From the NCBI RefSeq assembly GCF_008014675.1, contig NZ_VOXD01000028.1, forward strand, positions 1-64,000: a DNA stretch of 64,000 nt. The letters run 5' to 3'. The notes beneath the pieces are model-generated. The model was not told the origin of the DNA, did no database searches, and worked only from the letters and a program-made list of their open reading frames with translations. The DNA comes from Neolewinella aurantiaca (GTDB lineage Bacteria > Bacteroidota > Bacteroidia > Chitinophagales > Saprospiraceae). A program made the position numbers and the translations under genes. This document shows positions 9,498 through 19,006 of this stretch, piece by piece; the first letter of the stretch is position 1; each line of letters begins with the position of its first letter.

Positions 9498-12236
9498 CTA
9501 AGAGCCGAACTTCCGCAAATCGTAACGGAAACCGAGTTTCACGTAGCTGCTGAGTACGTCGGTCTCGACGTCCTGGGTGTAGTTCGAGGCGACGTGGCGC
9601 TGCAGGCTGAGGTTCTGCCCCAAAAGATCGAAAACCGAAAGGCTGACTTCACCCCGGTCGTTCTTCATCATCTTCTTGCCGAGGCTGAGGTTCCACAGCA
9701 GGAAATCCTGGTTGAGTTCTTCGGAGAGCCCCCGGTAAAAACGGTGAGTAAGGTCGCTGCGGAAAACGATGCCCGGACCGATGATCCAGTTCAGGTTCAG
9801 CCGCGAAGTCTGCTGGAAATACTGGTTGTTGTTGGCGGGTTGCAACGCGTTGCTGACCCAGTTGTATTTTCCTTTGGAGGCCATCGAGAAATCGATCCTG
9901 TTGCTGACGTTGCTCGAGAAGGTAAGCCCCAGGCCTCCCGTCGAGTTCTGGATCTCGTTCGTTTCGCCGTTGATGAGCCCGGGCTGACGGTTGGTGGTTG
10001 CCGAAATGTCGAGGTTGAGATTCGAGCCGATCAGTTCCACCGGGAAGCCGATGGTGGTGAGCACCCGTAAATTCCAGCTTTCGTCCAGGTTCACCGGTTG
10101 CGAAACCCTGGTTCCTACCGGAAGGTCAAACGACTGGCCTACTTCGCTTTCTGCGGTAAAAATCCCGTTCGTAATGTCGTGCTGCGTTACCCCTCCTCCG
10201 ATGAGGGTGTAGAAAACCGTGCCCGCCGTAGCGTTGGTGCTGTTGAAGCGCAGGTGCATATTGTGGCGGATCTCCTGCCGCAGGTTCGGGTTCCCCGTAC
10301 GGATAAAGCGGGGATTGGAACGGTTGACCAGCTCCTGCAGCTGCGTTGCGGATGGCAGCCGCGTATTGCTGCGGTAAACCAGGTTGAGGTTGCCCGAGCC
10401 CGACTTTTTCCACTGCAACGAAAGGGTAGGGAGCACGCTCAGGAAAGAGCGCTCGTTGGTGGGCAGCGGCGGAATTTCCTGGTCGTTGATCAGTCTTGCG
10501 TACTGAAGGTTGGCTTTTGCCGTCAGGCGAACGCCCTTCATGTAATAGTTCAGGCCCGTACCGACTTCCTGGCTCAGGTAATCGTTGGTGAGGCGTCCGC
10601 TCTGGTCGGTATCCAGGTCTGTGTAACCGGCCGTTACCGGGTCGTAGTCGTAGGCGAGTTGCTCGCTGAGCTCTTCGCGGACGCTGGTTTTGCTGACCAG
10701 CAGTAACGAGGAGCGTTTGCTCACCGGTTCGGTGTACTGCAGGCTTATGCTGCCCATGTCGCGGGCCCGTTCCGTCTGGTTCTGCTGGTTAACCTCCCGC
10801 TGTACTTCACCGTCGGCAGTTTCGATAAATCCGGTAGTGCTCTGGTTGGTTTGCGGAATGGTGTAGTGGTTGAGGCTTACGGAGAAGGTCCGTCGCGACT
10901 TATCGAAACGGTGCTGCCAGAAGAGGTAGTTGTTCAGGTTCAGCGAGCGGTAATTGCCGGAGTAGTAGTTCTGGCTGGAGTCGACCGGAACGCCATTCAG
11001 GACCGTCGATCCCAGGCTGTTATTTTGGCCCTCACTGTTTTGTACGCTCAGCCGGGGACGCCATACCAACCGGTTTTTTTCGTCGATCCGCCATCTCAGC
11101 CGGCCGTCGAAACGATGGTTTCCGTTTTCGCTTTCTTTCACGCCGGTTTCCCGGTAGCGCTCACCGTCGCCTTCGGCGTCGTAGTACTGGCGGTCGAGGG
11201 TGCGCAGGCTTAGCCCCTGCGCGTTGTTATGGAAATAACTGGCGGAGACTTCCACGTCCTCGCCCCACTCATCCACCAGGTTGATCCCGATGGCCCGGGT
11301 GGTTACGATGCCGCTTTGTGGTTTCACCACGAAGTCGCTGGACGAAGAGCCGGTGTTGTTGGCCGCGTCGGCGTCCAGGTCTTCCGGCGCGAAGTTCTGG
11401 CGGTTGATGTTGTTGGCCATGCTGACTACCGAGAGCCTTCTTGCGCCCTGAAACGAATTCAGATTGCCACCGGTATCATAGCGATTGTCGGTGCCGTAGC
11501 CGGCTGAAAGCCGGCCGAAGACGCCGTTGCGCATGCCTTTCTTGGTGATGATGTTGATGGTTTTGGCGGTATTTCCGTCGTCGAAACCCGAAGCGCGGGA
11601 TTCCTCGCTCTGCTCATCGAAAATTTCGATGCTTTCAATGATTTCGGCGGGCAGGTTGCGCAGCGTCGCGAGGGCATCGTCGCCAAAGAAAGGCTTGCCG
11701 TCCACGATGACTTGCTTCACTTCTTCACCCTGGGCCTGCACCTCGCCGTTGCTGATGGCCAGGGTCGGCATTTTCTGCAGAAGTTCCTCCGCCGAGGCAT
11801 CCGGGAGTGTTTTGTAGGCGGCTGCGTTCAGGAGGGTAGTATCGCCTTTTTGCCGGACGGCCAGAACTTTTTCCACTACTTCTACCTGGGCCAACTCGAC
11901 GCCTTGCATCATCCTGAGCTGGCCGAGCCGGACCGTGTCTTGCCCTACGGTCAGTACCTGTTTCAGGTCGGAGTAGCCGAGGTAACTCACCAGCAAGTCG
12001 TAGGTTCCCGGCGCTACTTCGGCCAGGGCAAAATTGCCGTCGTAGTCCGTCGTGGTTTTCCACTGCGTAGCTACTCCGTCTTGCTGCAGGATGACGTAGC
12101 CGCCAATCAGGGGGTATTCTTCGTTGCCGTCAAATACCTGCCCGGAGACCGGAACGCCCTGTCCGTACACTCCCGAAAAGGAGGCGGCAATCAGAAGGAT
12201 CAGAAGAGAAATGTGTAGAATTATGGGCTTTGTCAT
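9498..12236 (-). CDS. TonB-dependent outer-membrane receptor (OMP beta-barrel family 3 type)
   Basis: A 912-residue outer-membrane receptor. A signal peptide (LLILLIAASFSGVYG) is followed by a carboxypeptidase-D-like Ig-fold domain (about 25-110; VSGQVFDGNEEYPLIGGYV...), a plug domain with VKQVIVDGKPFFGDDALATLRNLP (about 175-200) and a long beta-barrel. It lacks the SusC-type size and has no SusD partner next to it. It belongs with the receptors whose barrel is annotated outer-membrane beta-barrel family 3. It lies downstream of the GH110/sulfatase genes on the same strand, separated by 172 bp that contain a REP-like element. It may take up a small ligand, cofactor or oligosaccharide; the ligand is unknown. 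Confidence 0.85.
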   Translation of the reverse strand: MTKPIILHISLLILLIAASFSGVYGQGVPVSGQVFDGNEEYPLIGGYVILQQDGVATQWKTTTDYDGNFALAEVAPGTYDLLVSYLGYSDLKQVLTVGQDTVRLGQLRMMQGVELAQVEVVEKVLAVRQKGDTTLLNAAAYKTLPDASAEELLQKMPTLAISNGEVQAQGEEVKQVIVDGKPFFGDDALATLRNLPAEIIESIEIFDEQSEESRASGFDDGNTAKTINIITKKGMRNGVFGRLSAGYGTDNRYDTGGNLNSFQGARRLSVVSMANNINRQNFAPEDLDADAANNTGSSSSDFVVKPQSGIVTTRAIGINLVDEWGEDVEVSASYFHNNAQGLSLRTLDRQYYDAEGDGERYRETGVKESENGNHRFDGRLRWRIDEKNRLVWRPRLSVQNSEGQNNSLGSTVLNGVPVDSSQNYYSGNYRSLNLNNYLFWQHRFDKSRRTFSVSLNHYTIPQTNQSTTGFIETADGEVQREVNQQNQTERARDMGSISLQYTEPVSKRSSLLLVSKTSVREELSEQLAYDYDPVTAGYTDLDTDQSGRLTNDYLSQEVGTGLNYYMKGVRLTAKANLQYARLINDQEIPPLPTNERSFLSVLPTLSLQWKKSGSGNLNLVYRSNTRLPSATQLQELVNRSNPRFIRTGNPNLRQEIRHNMHLRFNSTNATAGTVFYTLIGGGVTQHDITNGIFTAESEVGQSFDLPVGTRVSQPVNLDESWNLRVLTTIGFPVELIGSNLNLDISATTNRQPGLINGETNEIQNSTGGLGLTFSSNVSNRIDFSMASKGKYNWVSNALQPANNNQYFQQTSRLNLNWIIGPGIVFRSDLTHRFYRGLSEELNQDFLLWNLSLGKKMMKNDRGEVSLSVFDLLGQNLSLQRHVASNYTQDVETDVLSSYVKLGFRYDLRKFGS

Positions 12237-12336
12237 GACGCTGTTTGGGGGTTACGCTAAAGTTCGGGCTTTTAGGCTTGTCTGCTAAACGATTGGCCTT
12301 TTTTAAGATTTTTTAGGTTCTGTACGACAATAATCC

Positions 12337-12358
12337 GGGCGCGGCCGCAGGTGCAGGG
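12337..12358. repeat. REP-like element, single copy
   Basis: GGGCGCGGCCGCAGGTGCAG lies in the 172-bp gap between the GH110-like gene and the TonB receptor gene. It is a member of the dispersed intergenic family of this window. Confidence 0.55.
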
Positions 12359-12408
12359 AAGGTTTGCGGGCAAAGGTGGGCGAACACCACGCTTTTCCGC
12401 CTGCCGGC

Positions 12409-14232
12409 TTACTTCACCCTGAATTTTATGCCTTTGTTCCGGCCGATATTGAGCGTCTGGCGGGAGCGCTCGTCGGCTTCGAGTGCGTATTTGTAGTCGC
12501 CGTTGTACCGGTTGTTTTCGATGCTTACGTTTCGGCAATTCATCAGCTCAAAGAGCGGAGCATCGGGGTAGAGCTGGGCGGCGGCCTTCGTTTTGGTGAT
12601 TTTGTTGCCGCTGATGGAGAGCCCGTCAACCCGGTCGGCCCAGACGATGCGGTTGTCGAAGGTGGTGATCACGTTGTCTTCAAAACGGATGTTGCGGTCG
12701 TAGGGCGCGGTAGGGTCGAAGCCTTTTCCCAGGCGGGGCGTGATGTAGAGCACAGCGTGCTCCGACCCGCTGTACGCGCAATGATCGAAACGGTTGTTCC
12801 GGATGGTGACGTCTTCCACGCCGCCCGACTCAAACCAGTAGTACGTCTCCCCCCGGAAGAGGATGGCGGACATCATTGAGGAAAAGTCATTGTCCTCGAT
12901 CACAATTTTGAGCGGTGTCTTCAGCACCACGTTCCTTGCCCGGTGGTTGCGGATGGTGCAGCCGCGCATCGTGAAGGTGGGGTTCCAGGTTTTGTTTTCC
13001 AGAATGTCTCCCCGCTTTAAGGCGGAGGGGATATCTTCCTGAAAAACAAGGTCGGAGTAACGATCATTGATGCGCTCAACGGCAACTACGCGGTTGGTCT
13101 CTTTGCGTGCGGGGTCCGGCTGGTGGATGAACCAGACTTCGTCGTCTGCGCCGGCGAACTCAAAGCCCAACTGCTGGAAGTGCTCCAGCTTCACGCGGAC
13201 TTTTCGTTTGCTGATCACTTGATCGACCGAGACGTAGGTTCCGTGAACGTTCGTACCGTCGTCGAGCATATTCTCGAAGCGGCAGCCTTCGATGAGGATT
13301 TCGCCCTTGCAGTTGGCGAAGTGGGTGGCATCGGCAATGATGGACACCATCCGCGGAGAATCTTCGCGGCAGTACACTCCGCTGTTGCGGATGGTGATGC
13401 CATCCGTACGACCAAACAGGAAACCCATGCCCAGGGCATGGTGGATCACGATTCCCTCGAACAGGATGTTCTCCGAACCGGCCACCTCCACTGCGGGAGC
13501 GTAGCGGTTTTCTCCCTTTGTTCCTTTAGAACTGATGATGGTGCCCACGGCGGGGAAATGACGGAGGTCTTCGTAGAAACGGAGCACTCCGTTCTCCTTC
13601 TTTTCGACGCGTTCGGGGTCGATGGAGGCATCCCACGCGCCGTGGGCTACCTGCCGGGTTTCGGGATCGAAGGTGAGCGTGCTGCCCAGGCTGGAGAAGT
13701 TGAAGCCCTCAACGCCGGGAAACTGTACGCCTCTTCGGTTGAGCTCCCAGGAGAAGCCTTCGGTGTCGGGCTTCATCTCCCACCAGCCTTCTCCGGCGTT
13801 AACGGCGGTCACTTTTCCCTGAAAGAGGAAGGGGATGTCCCAGTCCACCGTTACGGCCTTCATGGTCACCTTGCGGCAGTCCTCGAACAGAAAGGGCTGC
13901 GACTGACCGTGAAAGATCAGTTCGGCTCCGTTGCCTTCAATCGTTACGGCATCGAAGCCTTTGAGCGGGAAGATGATGTTCTTCATCCCGTTGTCGTGGT
14001 TGGTGATGAAGCGGTATTCATTGAAGGCATAATCGTTGTGGAAACGATAGGTGCCGGGTGCCAGAACGATGGTTAGTTCTTTATCGTCGATTCCTTCAAG
14101 TGCTTCCCTTACCACGGGCGTCATGTCGCTTTGTGTAGGGGAGAGGTTAATTACGGCGGCAGCCAGACTGTTGAGGTTGCAAACGGAGAGCAGCAGCAGT
14201 AAGGGAAGCAGTTGGAGGGATCTGTTAGTCAT
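12409..14232 (-). CDS. GH110-like alpha-1,3-galactosidase (right-handed beta-helix)
   Basis: A 607-residue exported protein (signal LLLLLSVCNLNSLAAA) with a right-handed parallel beta-helix: many short turns of the type 'ITIRNSGVYC', 'ILIEGCRFEN' and 'VTIRNNRFDHC'. The ENMLDDGTNVHGTY segment (D324, D325) matches the paired-Asp active site of GH110 exo-alpha-1,3-galactosidases, with a further Asp in IIADATHF (D301). GH110 is an inverting family that cuts terminal alpha-1,3-linked galactose; marine members are known to act on red-algal galactans. The gene start overlaps the end of the upstream sulfatase gene by 8 bp, implying co-translation. This fits alternating desulfation and removal of galactose from the chain end. 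A related non-GH110 beta-helix enzyme is the main alternative. Confidence 0.75.
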   Translation of the reverse strand: MTNRSLQLLPLLLLLSVCNLNSLAAAVINLSPTQSDMTPVVREALEGIDDKELTIVLAPGTYRFHNDYAFNEYRFITNHDNGMKNIIFPLKGFDAVTIEGNGAELIFHGQSQPFLFEDCRKVTMKAVTVDWDIPFLFQGKVTAVNAGEGWWEMKPDTEGFSWELNRRGVQFPGVEGFNFSSLGSTLTFDPETRQVAHGAWDASIDPERVEKKENGVLRFYEDLRHFPAVGTIISSKGTKGENRYAPAVEVAGSENILFEGIVIHHALGMGFLFGRTDGITIRNSGVYCREDSPRMVSIIADATHFANCKGEILIEGCRFENMLDDGTNVHGTYVSVDQVISKRKVRVKLEHFQQLGFEFAGADDEVWFIHQPDPARKETNRVVAVERINDRYSDLVFQEDIPSALKRGDILENKTWNPTFTMRGCTIRNHRARNVVLKTPLKIVIEDNDFSSMMSAILFRGETYYWFESGGVEDVTIRNNRFDHCAYSGSEHAVLYITPRLGKGFDPTAPYDRNIRFEDNVITTFDNRIVWADRVDGLSISGNKITKTKAAAQLYPDAPLFELMNCRNVSIENNRYNGDYKYALEADERSRQTLNIGRNKGIKFRVK

Positions 14233-15808
14233 CGCTTTTTTTCTTGTATTCTTTGTAGAGGTTAGCGGCTTTCTTATAGCCTATTTCTTCCCCGTCGAGC
14301 ATTTGTTGGTGCAGGTCGGGGTGCTTTGTCTTAATGTGGTTGAGCACATCGACGGCACTGGCGTGAACGGGGTTGTAGACGTCGCTTACGGGAGCCATTT
14401 CACGGTCGTACCGCTCAGCGCGACGGCGGAACTGGTCGAGCTGCTCTGCGTATTCGGGCTGATTGGCCAGGTTGTTTAGTTCGTCGGGGTCGTTCGCGAG
14501 GTCGTAGAATTCTTCGGCGGGTTTGTTGGGCTGGAAGAACAGGGCCTGGACCGGCGTGAGCTTGCCTGCTTCGTTGAGCTTGCGCATGGCTTGAACAGCG
14601 GGGCGGTAGAACTCGAGGTAGGCCTGGTGGGCATCGTAGGGCACATCCGGCATGTCGTTGCGGATGTACTTCCAGTCTTTAGATACAATCGCCCGGGACT
14701 TCTCATCGATCTCATCCCACAGATCGCGGGCGGCGTAGACGTATTCGCGGTCGAAACCTTCACTCTGCAGCGGTTGGCCGGTCAGGAAGGCGGGGAGCTC
14801 CGCCCCCGCGTACTGGAGGACGCTGGCGGTGATGTCGGTGGCACTTACAACCTCACTTCGCACCTGCGCCCGCGCCCCCGAACTCCGCGGATCGTAGATG
14901 ATGAGCGGAATGTGCAGGCCGGGATCGTTGAGGTAGCCCTTGCCCCGGATGTTGCAGCGGCCGTTGTCGCCGATGAAGATGATGATCGTATTGTCGGCAA
15001 GGCCTTTCTCTTCGAGCTCCTGACGGATCATCGCCACTTCACCGTCCATGTACTCCAGCTGATCGAGGTAGCGGGCCCAGTCTTTGCGTACTACGGGATC
15101 GTCGGCCATGTACTCGGGCAGGGTGACTTCTGCGGGGTCGTGGCGGTCGGCCGCTTGCTGGCTGACTTCCTCCCACCAGTCGCCCCGGTGGGTCACGTTG
15201 AGTTGGATCTGCGCGAAAAACGGCTGATCGGCCGCCGTGAAGGTGTCGAACTTGTCGAAAAGGCCGAACTCCGTCGTCCCGTCCCAGGGGCCGATGGGTT
15301 TATGCTTGAAATTGACGTCCGTTTTGCGGCCTTTTCCCCTGACGCCGTGGTGCCCCAGGACCGTGGTGTAGCCCACATCGCGGAGCAGCTTCGTGAAGGG
15401 AACGTAAGGCGCCGAAAGCGGCACCTCGCGGTTGCTGCGGTGGTGGTGGGTGTTGGTCTTTACCTGATGCGCGCCCACCATCATCGCCGAGCGGCTCGGC
15501 GAACAGATCGGGTTGGTAACGAAGGCGTTCTCGAAACGGACGCCCTGCGCAGCAAGGGCATCGAGGTTGGGCGTGCGAACATCGGGGAAGCCGTAGCACC
15601 CCAGATCGGTGCTGATGTCTTCCGACATCAGCCAGATGATGTTGGGCTGTTCAGCAGCGATGCCTTTGTCTTTATCAACCACCTCTGCGGAGGAGGTGCA
15701 GCCAGAGAGGACAAAAATACACGCCAGTACGAAGGCCAGTACCGTGGTCAGTCTGGTGAAACGAAGGCGATGTACGTACAGTGGGCCGGAGGGGGAAACA
15801 GTTTGCAT
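14225..15808 (-). CDS. S1-family sulfatase, lipoprotein
   Basis: A sulfatase of about 527 residues. The open frame reaches 15853, but the ATG at 15808 gives a basic N-terminus leading into a lipoprotein signal (ACIFVLSGC), so I use it. Core: QPNIIWLMSEDIS (metal residues E-D instead of D-D), NPICSPSRSAMMVG (C102 predicted formylglycine) and IIIFIGDNGRCNIRGKG. The GKWH motif is replaced by HHGVRGKGRKT, as in the sulfoglucosamine-type branch. Its stop overlaps the start of the GH110-like gene by 8 bp. A REP-like core (CGCACCTGCGCCCGCG, near 14858) sits in frame inside the gene and encodes an SSGARAQ-type surface stretch, possibly a domesticated repeat insertion. Confidence 0.9.
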   Translation of the reverse strand: MQTVSPSGPLYVHRLRFTRLTTVLAFVLACIFVLSGCTSSAEVVDKDKGIAAEQPNIIWLMSEDISTDLGCYGFPDVRTPNLDALAAQGVRFENAFVTNPICSPSRSAMMVGAHQVKTNTHHHRSNREVPLSAPYVPFTKLLRDVGYTTVLGHHGVRGKGRKTDVNFKHKPIGPWDGTTEFGLFDKFDTFTAADQPFFAQIQLNVTHRGDWWEEVSQQAADRHDPAEVTLPEYMADDPVVRKDWARYLDQLEYMDGEVAMIRQELEEKGLADNTIIIFIGDNGRCNIRGKGYLNDPGLHIPLIIYDPRSSGARAQVRSEVVSATDITASVLQYAGAELPAFLTGQPLQSEGFDREYVYAARDLWDEIDEKSRAIVSKDWKYIRNDMPDVPYDAHQAYLEFYRPAVQAMRKLNEAGKLTPVQALFFQPNKPAEEFYDLANDPDELNNLANQPEYAEQLDQFRRRAERYDREMAPVSDVYNPVHASAVDVLNHIKTKHPDLHQQMLDGEEIGYKKAANLYKEYKKKSDD

Positions 15809-15921
15809 GATGTATTTCAATTGAGGATCATTTTGCGTGAAGATTGAATACAAAACTCAATCAGCCATCGATTTAAAGCAACGAACAAGGGAAATACCTG
15901 AAAGTGCAACATTATTGCCCG

Positions 15922-17265
15922 CTAGCGGACCCCAACAGCCTCCTCCCAGGCCGCGAGCTTCTTCTTCAGTTTGCGCGCCATTTTGGGCGCGGTGGCGATC
16001 AGGTCGTTCTCTTCCGCGAGATCCTCGTTCAGGTTGTAGAGTTCGAATTTTCCGCTGTGGTACCGTTTCAACTTCCAGTGGCCGGAGATCACCGCTGAGC
16101 GCTGATCTTCGTAGCTGCGGAAGAAGTAGAGGTCGCGGCGCTTCATTTTTTTGCCCCGCAGTAGCGGAAGGAGGCTTTTGCCCTGGATTTTGTCGTCCTT
16201 ATACTTCTTACCGCTTGCCAGCTCCAGAAAGGTAGGGAAGAGGTCGATGGATTGTACTGGTACGCTGGTGGAACTACCGGGTCGGGTAAGGCCGGGATAG
16301 CTGATGAGGAGCGGAACGCGGGCGCCGCCTTCACCGAGCGTGTTTCCGCCGGTTTTGCCGCCACTCAGTGGCGCATTGTCGAAGTAGCCGCCCTGATCGG
16401 AGATAAAAACGATGACGGTATTATCGGTCATCCCTTTCTTGTCTACGGCTTCGAGGATGCGACTTACGGATTCGTCGAGCGCAGTCACCATCGCGGCGTA
16501 CTGCGCGTATTTGCCGGAGAGCCCCTCTTTGGTGTACCGTTCCACCAGGTCCGGCCGGCCGATGTGCGGGCCGTGAACGGTGTAGTACCAGTGGGAAAGC
16601 ATGAAGGGGGCGGGGCGGTCGTAGTCTTCGATGAAACGGACGCTTTCATCCGTCAACACATCCGTCAGGTAGGCGCCTTCGGGAGCGTCCGGGAGTGGGC
16701 TGGCTTTACGAAAAAACGGAGCGATGTAGCTGCCGGGGTGCCCGTGGTTTCCGGTACCGAACTGTGCGTCGAAACCCTGTTGTACGGGATGGTAATCCTC
16801 GTGGCCCAGGTGCCATTTGCCGACGAACATATTGTAGTAGCCCTGTTCTTTCAGCTTTTCGGCGTAGGTGACTTCCTCGAGGGGCAGCCAGTTGCGGGTG
16901 GGGAGTTGTACGGGGTCTTTGGCCCACTGGCTGAAGGGCTCGTCGGTTCGTCCTTCGGGGGTGAAGCCGTGCTTCACCGAGTTGGGGATGTGACGGTAAA
17001 ACTGCATCCGGGCGGCTTCCTTACCCGTAAGCAACGAGGCCCGGCTGGGGCTGCACGTAGGCGTAGGGATGTAGGCCCGCTCGAAGTAAAGGCCTGAGGC
17101 CTTTAGCCGGTCGATATTGGGCGTGTGGAGTGCCTGGTTCTGGTAGCCCAGATCCGCCCAGCCCAGATCGTCGACGAACAAGAGAACAATATTAGGCTGC
17201 TCCTGGCCGACCACCGCAGCGGTACCGCACAAAAGGACGAGAAGGGTGAAAAATGATTTTTGCAT
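15922..17265 (-). CDS. S1-family sulfatase, secreted
   Basis: A 447-residue sulfatase with a cleavable Sec signal (LLVLLCGTAAVVGQ) and no lipobox, so probably periplasmic and soluble. Motifs: PNIVLLFVDDLGWADLGYQ, TPTCSPSRASLLTG (C71), MFVGKWHLGHEDY, and VFISDQGGYFDNAPLSGGK. This order matches the common arylsulfatase A-like group. It lies 114 bp upstream of the next sulfatase on the same strand. An inverted repeat (CTCTCCGTCA...TGACGGAGAG, 17322-17368) and a REP pair lie just upstream of the start codon. Confidence 0.9.
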   Translation of the reverse strand: MQKSFFTLLVLLCGTAAVVGQEQPNIVLLFVDDLGWADLGYQNQALHTPNIDRLKASGLYFERAYIPTPTCSPSRASLLTGKEAARMQFYRHIPNSVKHGFTPEGRTDEPFSQWAKDPVQLPTRNWLPLEEVTYAEKLKEQGYYNMFVGKWHLGHEDYHPVQQGFDAQFGTGNHGHPGSYIAPFFRKASPLPDAPEGAYLTDVLTDESVRFIEDYDRPAPFMLSHWYYTVHGPHIGRPDLVERYTKEGLSGKYAQYAAMVTALDESVSRILEAVDKKGMTDNTVIVFISDQGGYFDNAPLSGGKTGGNTLGEGGARVPLLISYPGLTRPGSSTSVPVQSIDLFPTFLELASGKKYKDDKIQGKSLLPLLRGKKMKRRDLYFFRSYEDQRSAVISGHWKLKRYHSGKFELYNLNEDLAEENDLIATAPKMARKLKKKLAAWEEAVGVR

Positions 17266-17392
17266 TCGACGTTTAACTTAAGCTGTCCGCAACTACCGAT
17301 TTATCCGTTGTTGTCTTGTGTCTCTCCGTCAATGGTGGGTTGCTGTGCGTGTAAACCGTGACGGAGAGCGTGTTTTAGTAGTGTTTCCGGCA

Positions 17393-17455
17393 GGCGCGAA
17401 CGCGGGTGCAAGGCGACGGTTTCAGGAATCCCTGTCTATGCACCTGCGGCCGCGC
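17393..17455. repeat. REP-like inverted pair
   Basis: Two copies in opposite orientation (GGCGCGAACGCGGGTGCAAG at 17393 and TGCACCTGCGGCCGCGC at 17439) form a BIME-like unit in the gap between the GntP-type permease gene and the sulfatase gene. Confidence 0.55.
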
Positions 17456-17460
17456 TATCC

Positions 17461-18795
17461 CTAACCCACCCCCAATAAATAAAGCAAACCAACCCCCGCC
17501 AAACCGCTCAGTCCCATGACGAGGGACTGCAGCGTATAGGTCCGGTACAGGACAGGCACCGGTACCCGGTGCAGCCGGTTGAGTAACCAGAAGAAGCTGG
17601 AATTGGCGTGGAAAACACAGAATGCGCCGCAGCCGGTAATGGCCGCCAACAGTTCGGGAGAGTAGGGGAGTTGCTCGACAAGCGGACCCACCATGGAAGC
17701 CGCCCCGATGAGGGAAACGGTGATGGAACCCGTGGCGGTGGTAAGCACCGCCGCCAGCAGGAAGGGCAGGAAGAAACCTAGAAAAGGCAGCTCTGCGAAG
17801 AATGCGGTCAGCAATGATTGTACGCCGGATTCCTTGATCAGAAAACCGAATGCACCGCCAGCGCCGGTGATCATGATGACGAGCGCAGATTTCGTGATGG
17901 CCTGCTCGACGAGCTTACCAAGGGTTCCGCCAGCAGTCTTCCTACGGTACTGTAGCGCCGCTACTCCGGCACCAACCATAACGGCTACCATCGGTGTGCT
18001 GAAGAAACCGATGATTTCCTGAAAGAGGCTTGCCTCTTCGGTCTGAAGGAAAGCTCCGGCGCCCATAAGCAGAATAGGAATGAGGATGGGGAGGAGGTCC
18101 AGCAGCGGAGACTCGGGTATCGTGAAATCCTCCCCGGCGGGAGCCGGGGTTGAGCGGAATTTCCCGGCAAGCTTCTGGTCGTAATCGATCCAACTGTCTT
18201 TGCAGAAATACCTGGCCCAGAGTACCCCGCCGGCCAGCGCGAAAAGCCCTACGAAGGCGTTGATGACCAGAAGTCGGCCGATATCCGCACCAAGCAGTGA
18301 CGCCACGGCCAACGGCCCCGGGGTGGGCGGAAGCAAGGTATGAGAAACGGTCAGACCGGCCGTGAGGGCCAGACCAATCACCAGCACCGGTTTCCTGGCC
18401 CGAACGGCGATGGCCTCGGTAACGGGTTGGAGGACGATGTAGGCCACATCGACAAAGACCGGAATAGAGACGAGGTAGCCCGTAAACCCCATCGCCCATG
18501 TCAGTCGTTGCTCGCCAAAGCGTTTTACCACTGTGTTGGCAATGCGGAGGGCTCCGCCGGTTTCCCGCAGCACCTCGCCGATGAACGCTCCCAGGATTAC
18601 CACGATGGCTATCCACTTGAGGGTATTGCCGAAACCTTCGCCGAGCAAGCGAACGGTCTCTTCGCCGCCCTGACCGGAACAGAGCCCCAACGCCAGCGCC
18701 GCAAGCAATAAGGCGATGAAAGGATGCCACCGCCAGCGCGATACCGCCAGGACCAGGAGAAGCAAAACCACCAACAGAACAATAAGCTGCAACAT
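17461..18795 (-). CDS. GntP-family gluconate/sugar-acid:H+ symporter
   Basis: A 444-residue integral membrane permease with about 12 hydrophobic segments along its length. It resembles GntP/GntT: an N-terminal pair of helices ending in GLCSGQGGEETVRLLGEGFG, then LKWIAIVVILGAFIGEVLRETGGA, VSHTLLPPTPGPLAVASLLGAD (the typical PPTPGP loop) and the late motif VLTTATGSITVSLIGAASM. The family imports gluconate and related sugar acids. Here the cargo could be an aldonic acid from the galactan pathway; this is inferred only from location. It is divergent from the araC-type gene, with 205 bp between them. Confidence 0.88.
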   Translation of the reverse strand: MLQLIVLLVVLLLLVLAVSRWRWHPFIALLLAALALGLCSGQGGEETVRLLGEGFGNTLKWIAIVVILGAFIGEVLRETGGALRIANTVVKRFGEQRLTWAMGFTGYLVSIPVFVDVAYIVLQPVTEAIAVRARKPVLVIGLALTAGLTVSHTLLPPTPGPLAVASLLGADIGRLLVINAFVGLFALAGGVLWARYFCKDSWIDYDQKLAGKFRSTPAPAGEDFTIPESPLLDLLPILIPILLMGAGAFLQTEEASLFQEIIGFFSTPMVAVMVGAGVAALQYRRKTAGGTLGKLVEQAITKSALVIMITGAGGAFGFLIKESGVQSLLTAFFAELPFLGFFLPFLLAAVLTTATGSITVSLIGAASMVGPLVEQLPYSPELLAAITGCGAFCVFHANSSFFWLLNRLHRVPVPVLYRTYTLQSLVMGLSGLAGVGLLYLLGVG

Positions 18796-18907
18796 TCTTG
18801 CTTTTTGACGACCGACCTAAGTCATAGTTAACGGCGAAGCTAAATCACTCCGGCCGTGACATAGTAATGATAATTACCCGAAAATGAGAGGCTGAATTCG
18901 CAAACAG

Positions 18908-18983
18908 GTTAAAATGCGGTCATTGTTGGTTAGCAGAAGGTAAGTCGGTAGCGGGGTAAAACCGCGCTGACAACTTACCTTTA
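18908..18983 (+). promoter_or_regulatory. Putative operator/promoter of the AraC-type gene
   Basis: TTAAAATGCGGTCATTGTTGG (GCGGTC at 18916-18921) is followed 60 nt later by TACCTTTA (18976), a near match to the Bacteroidota -7 element TAnnTTTG. The TTAAAATGCGGTCA core recurs ahead of the GH127 gene, and GCGGTCATT recurs ahead of the cycloisomerase gene. This suggests a shared regulator site, possibly including autoregulation. Confidence 0.4.
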
Positions 18984-19006
18984 CCTGAAGGAGGTAAAGA
19001 TTGATC

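Noticed and set aside
17322-17368. Inverted repeat CTCTCCGTCA/TGACGGAGAG as terminator
   Set aside because: The loop is about 27 nt and no T-run follows on the transcribed strand, so a terminator is not supported.
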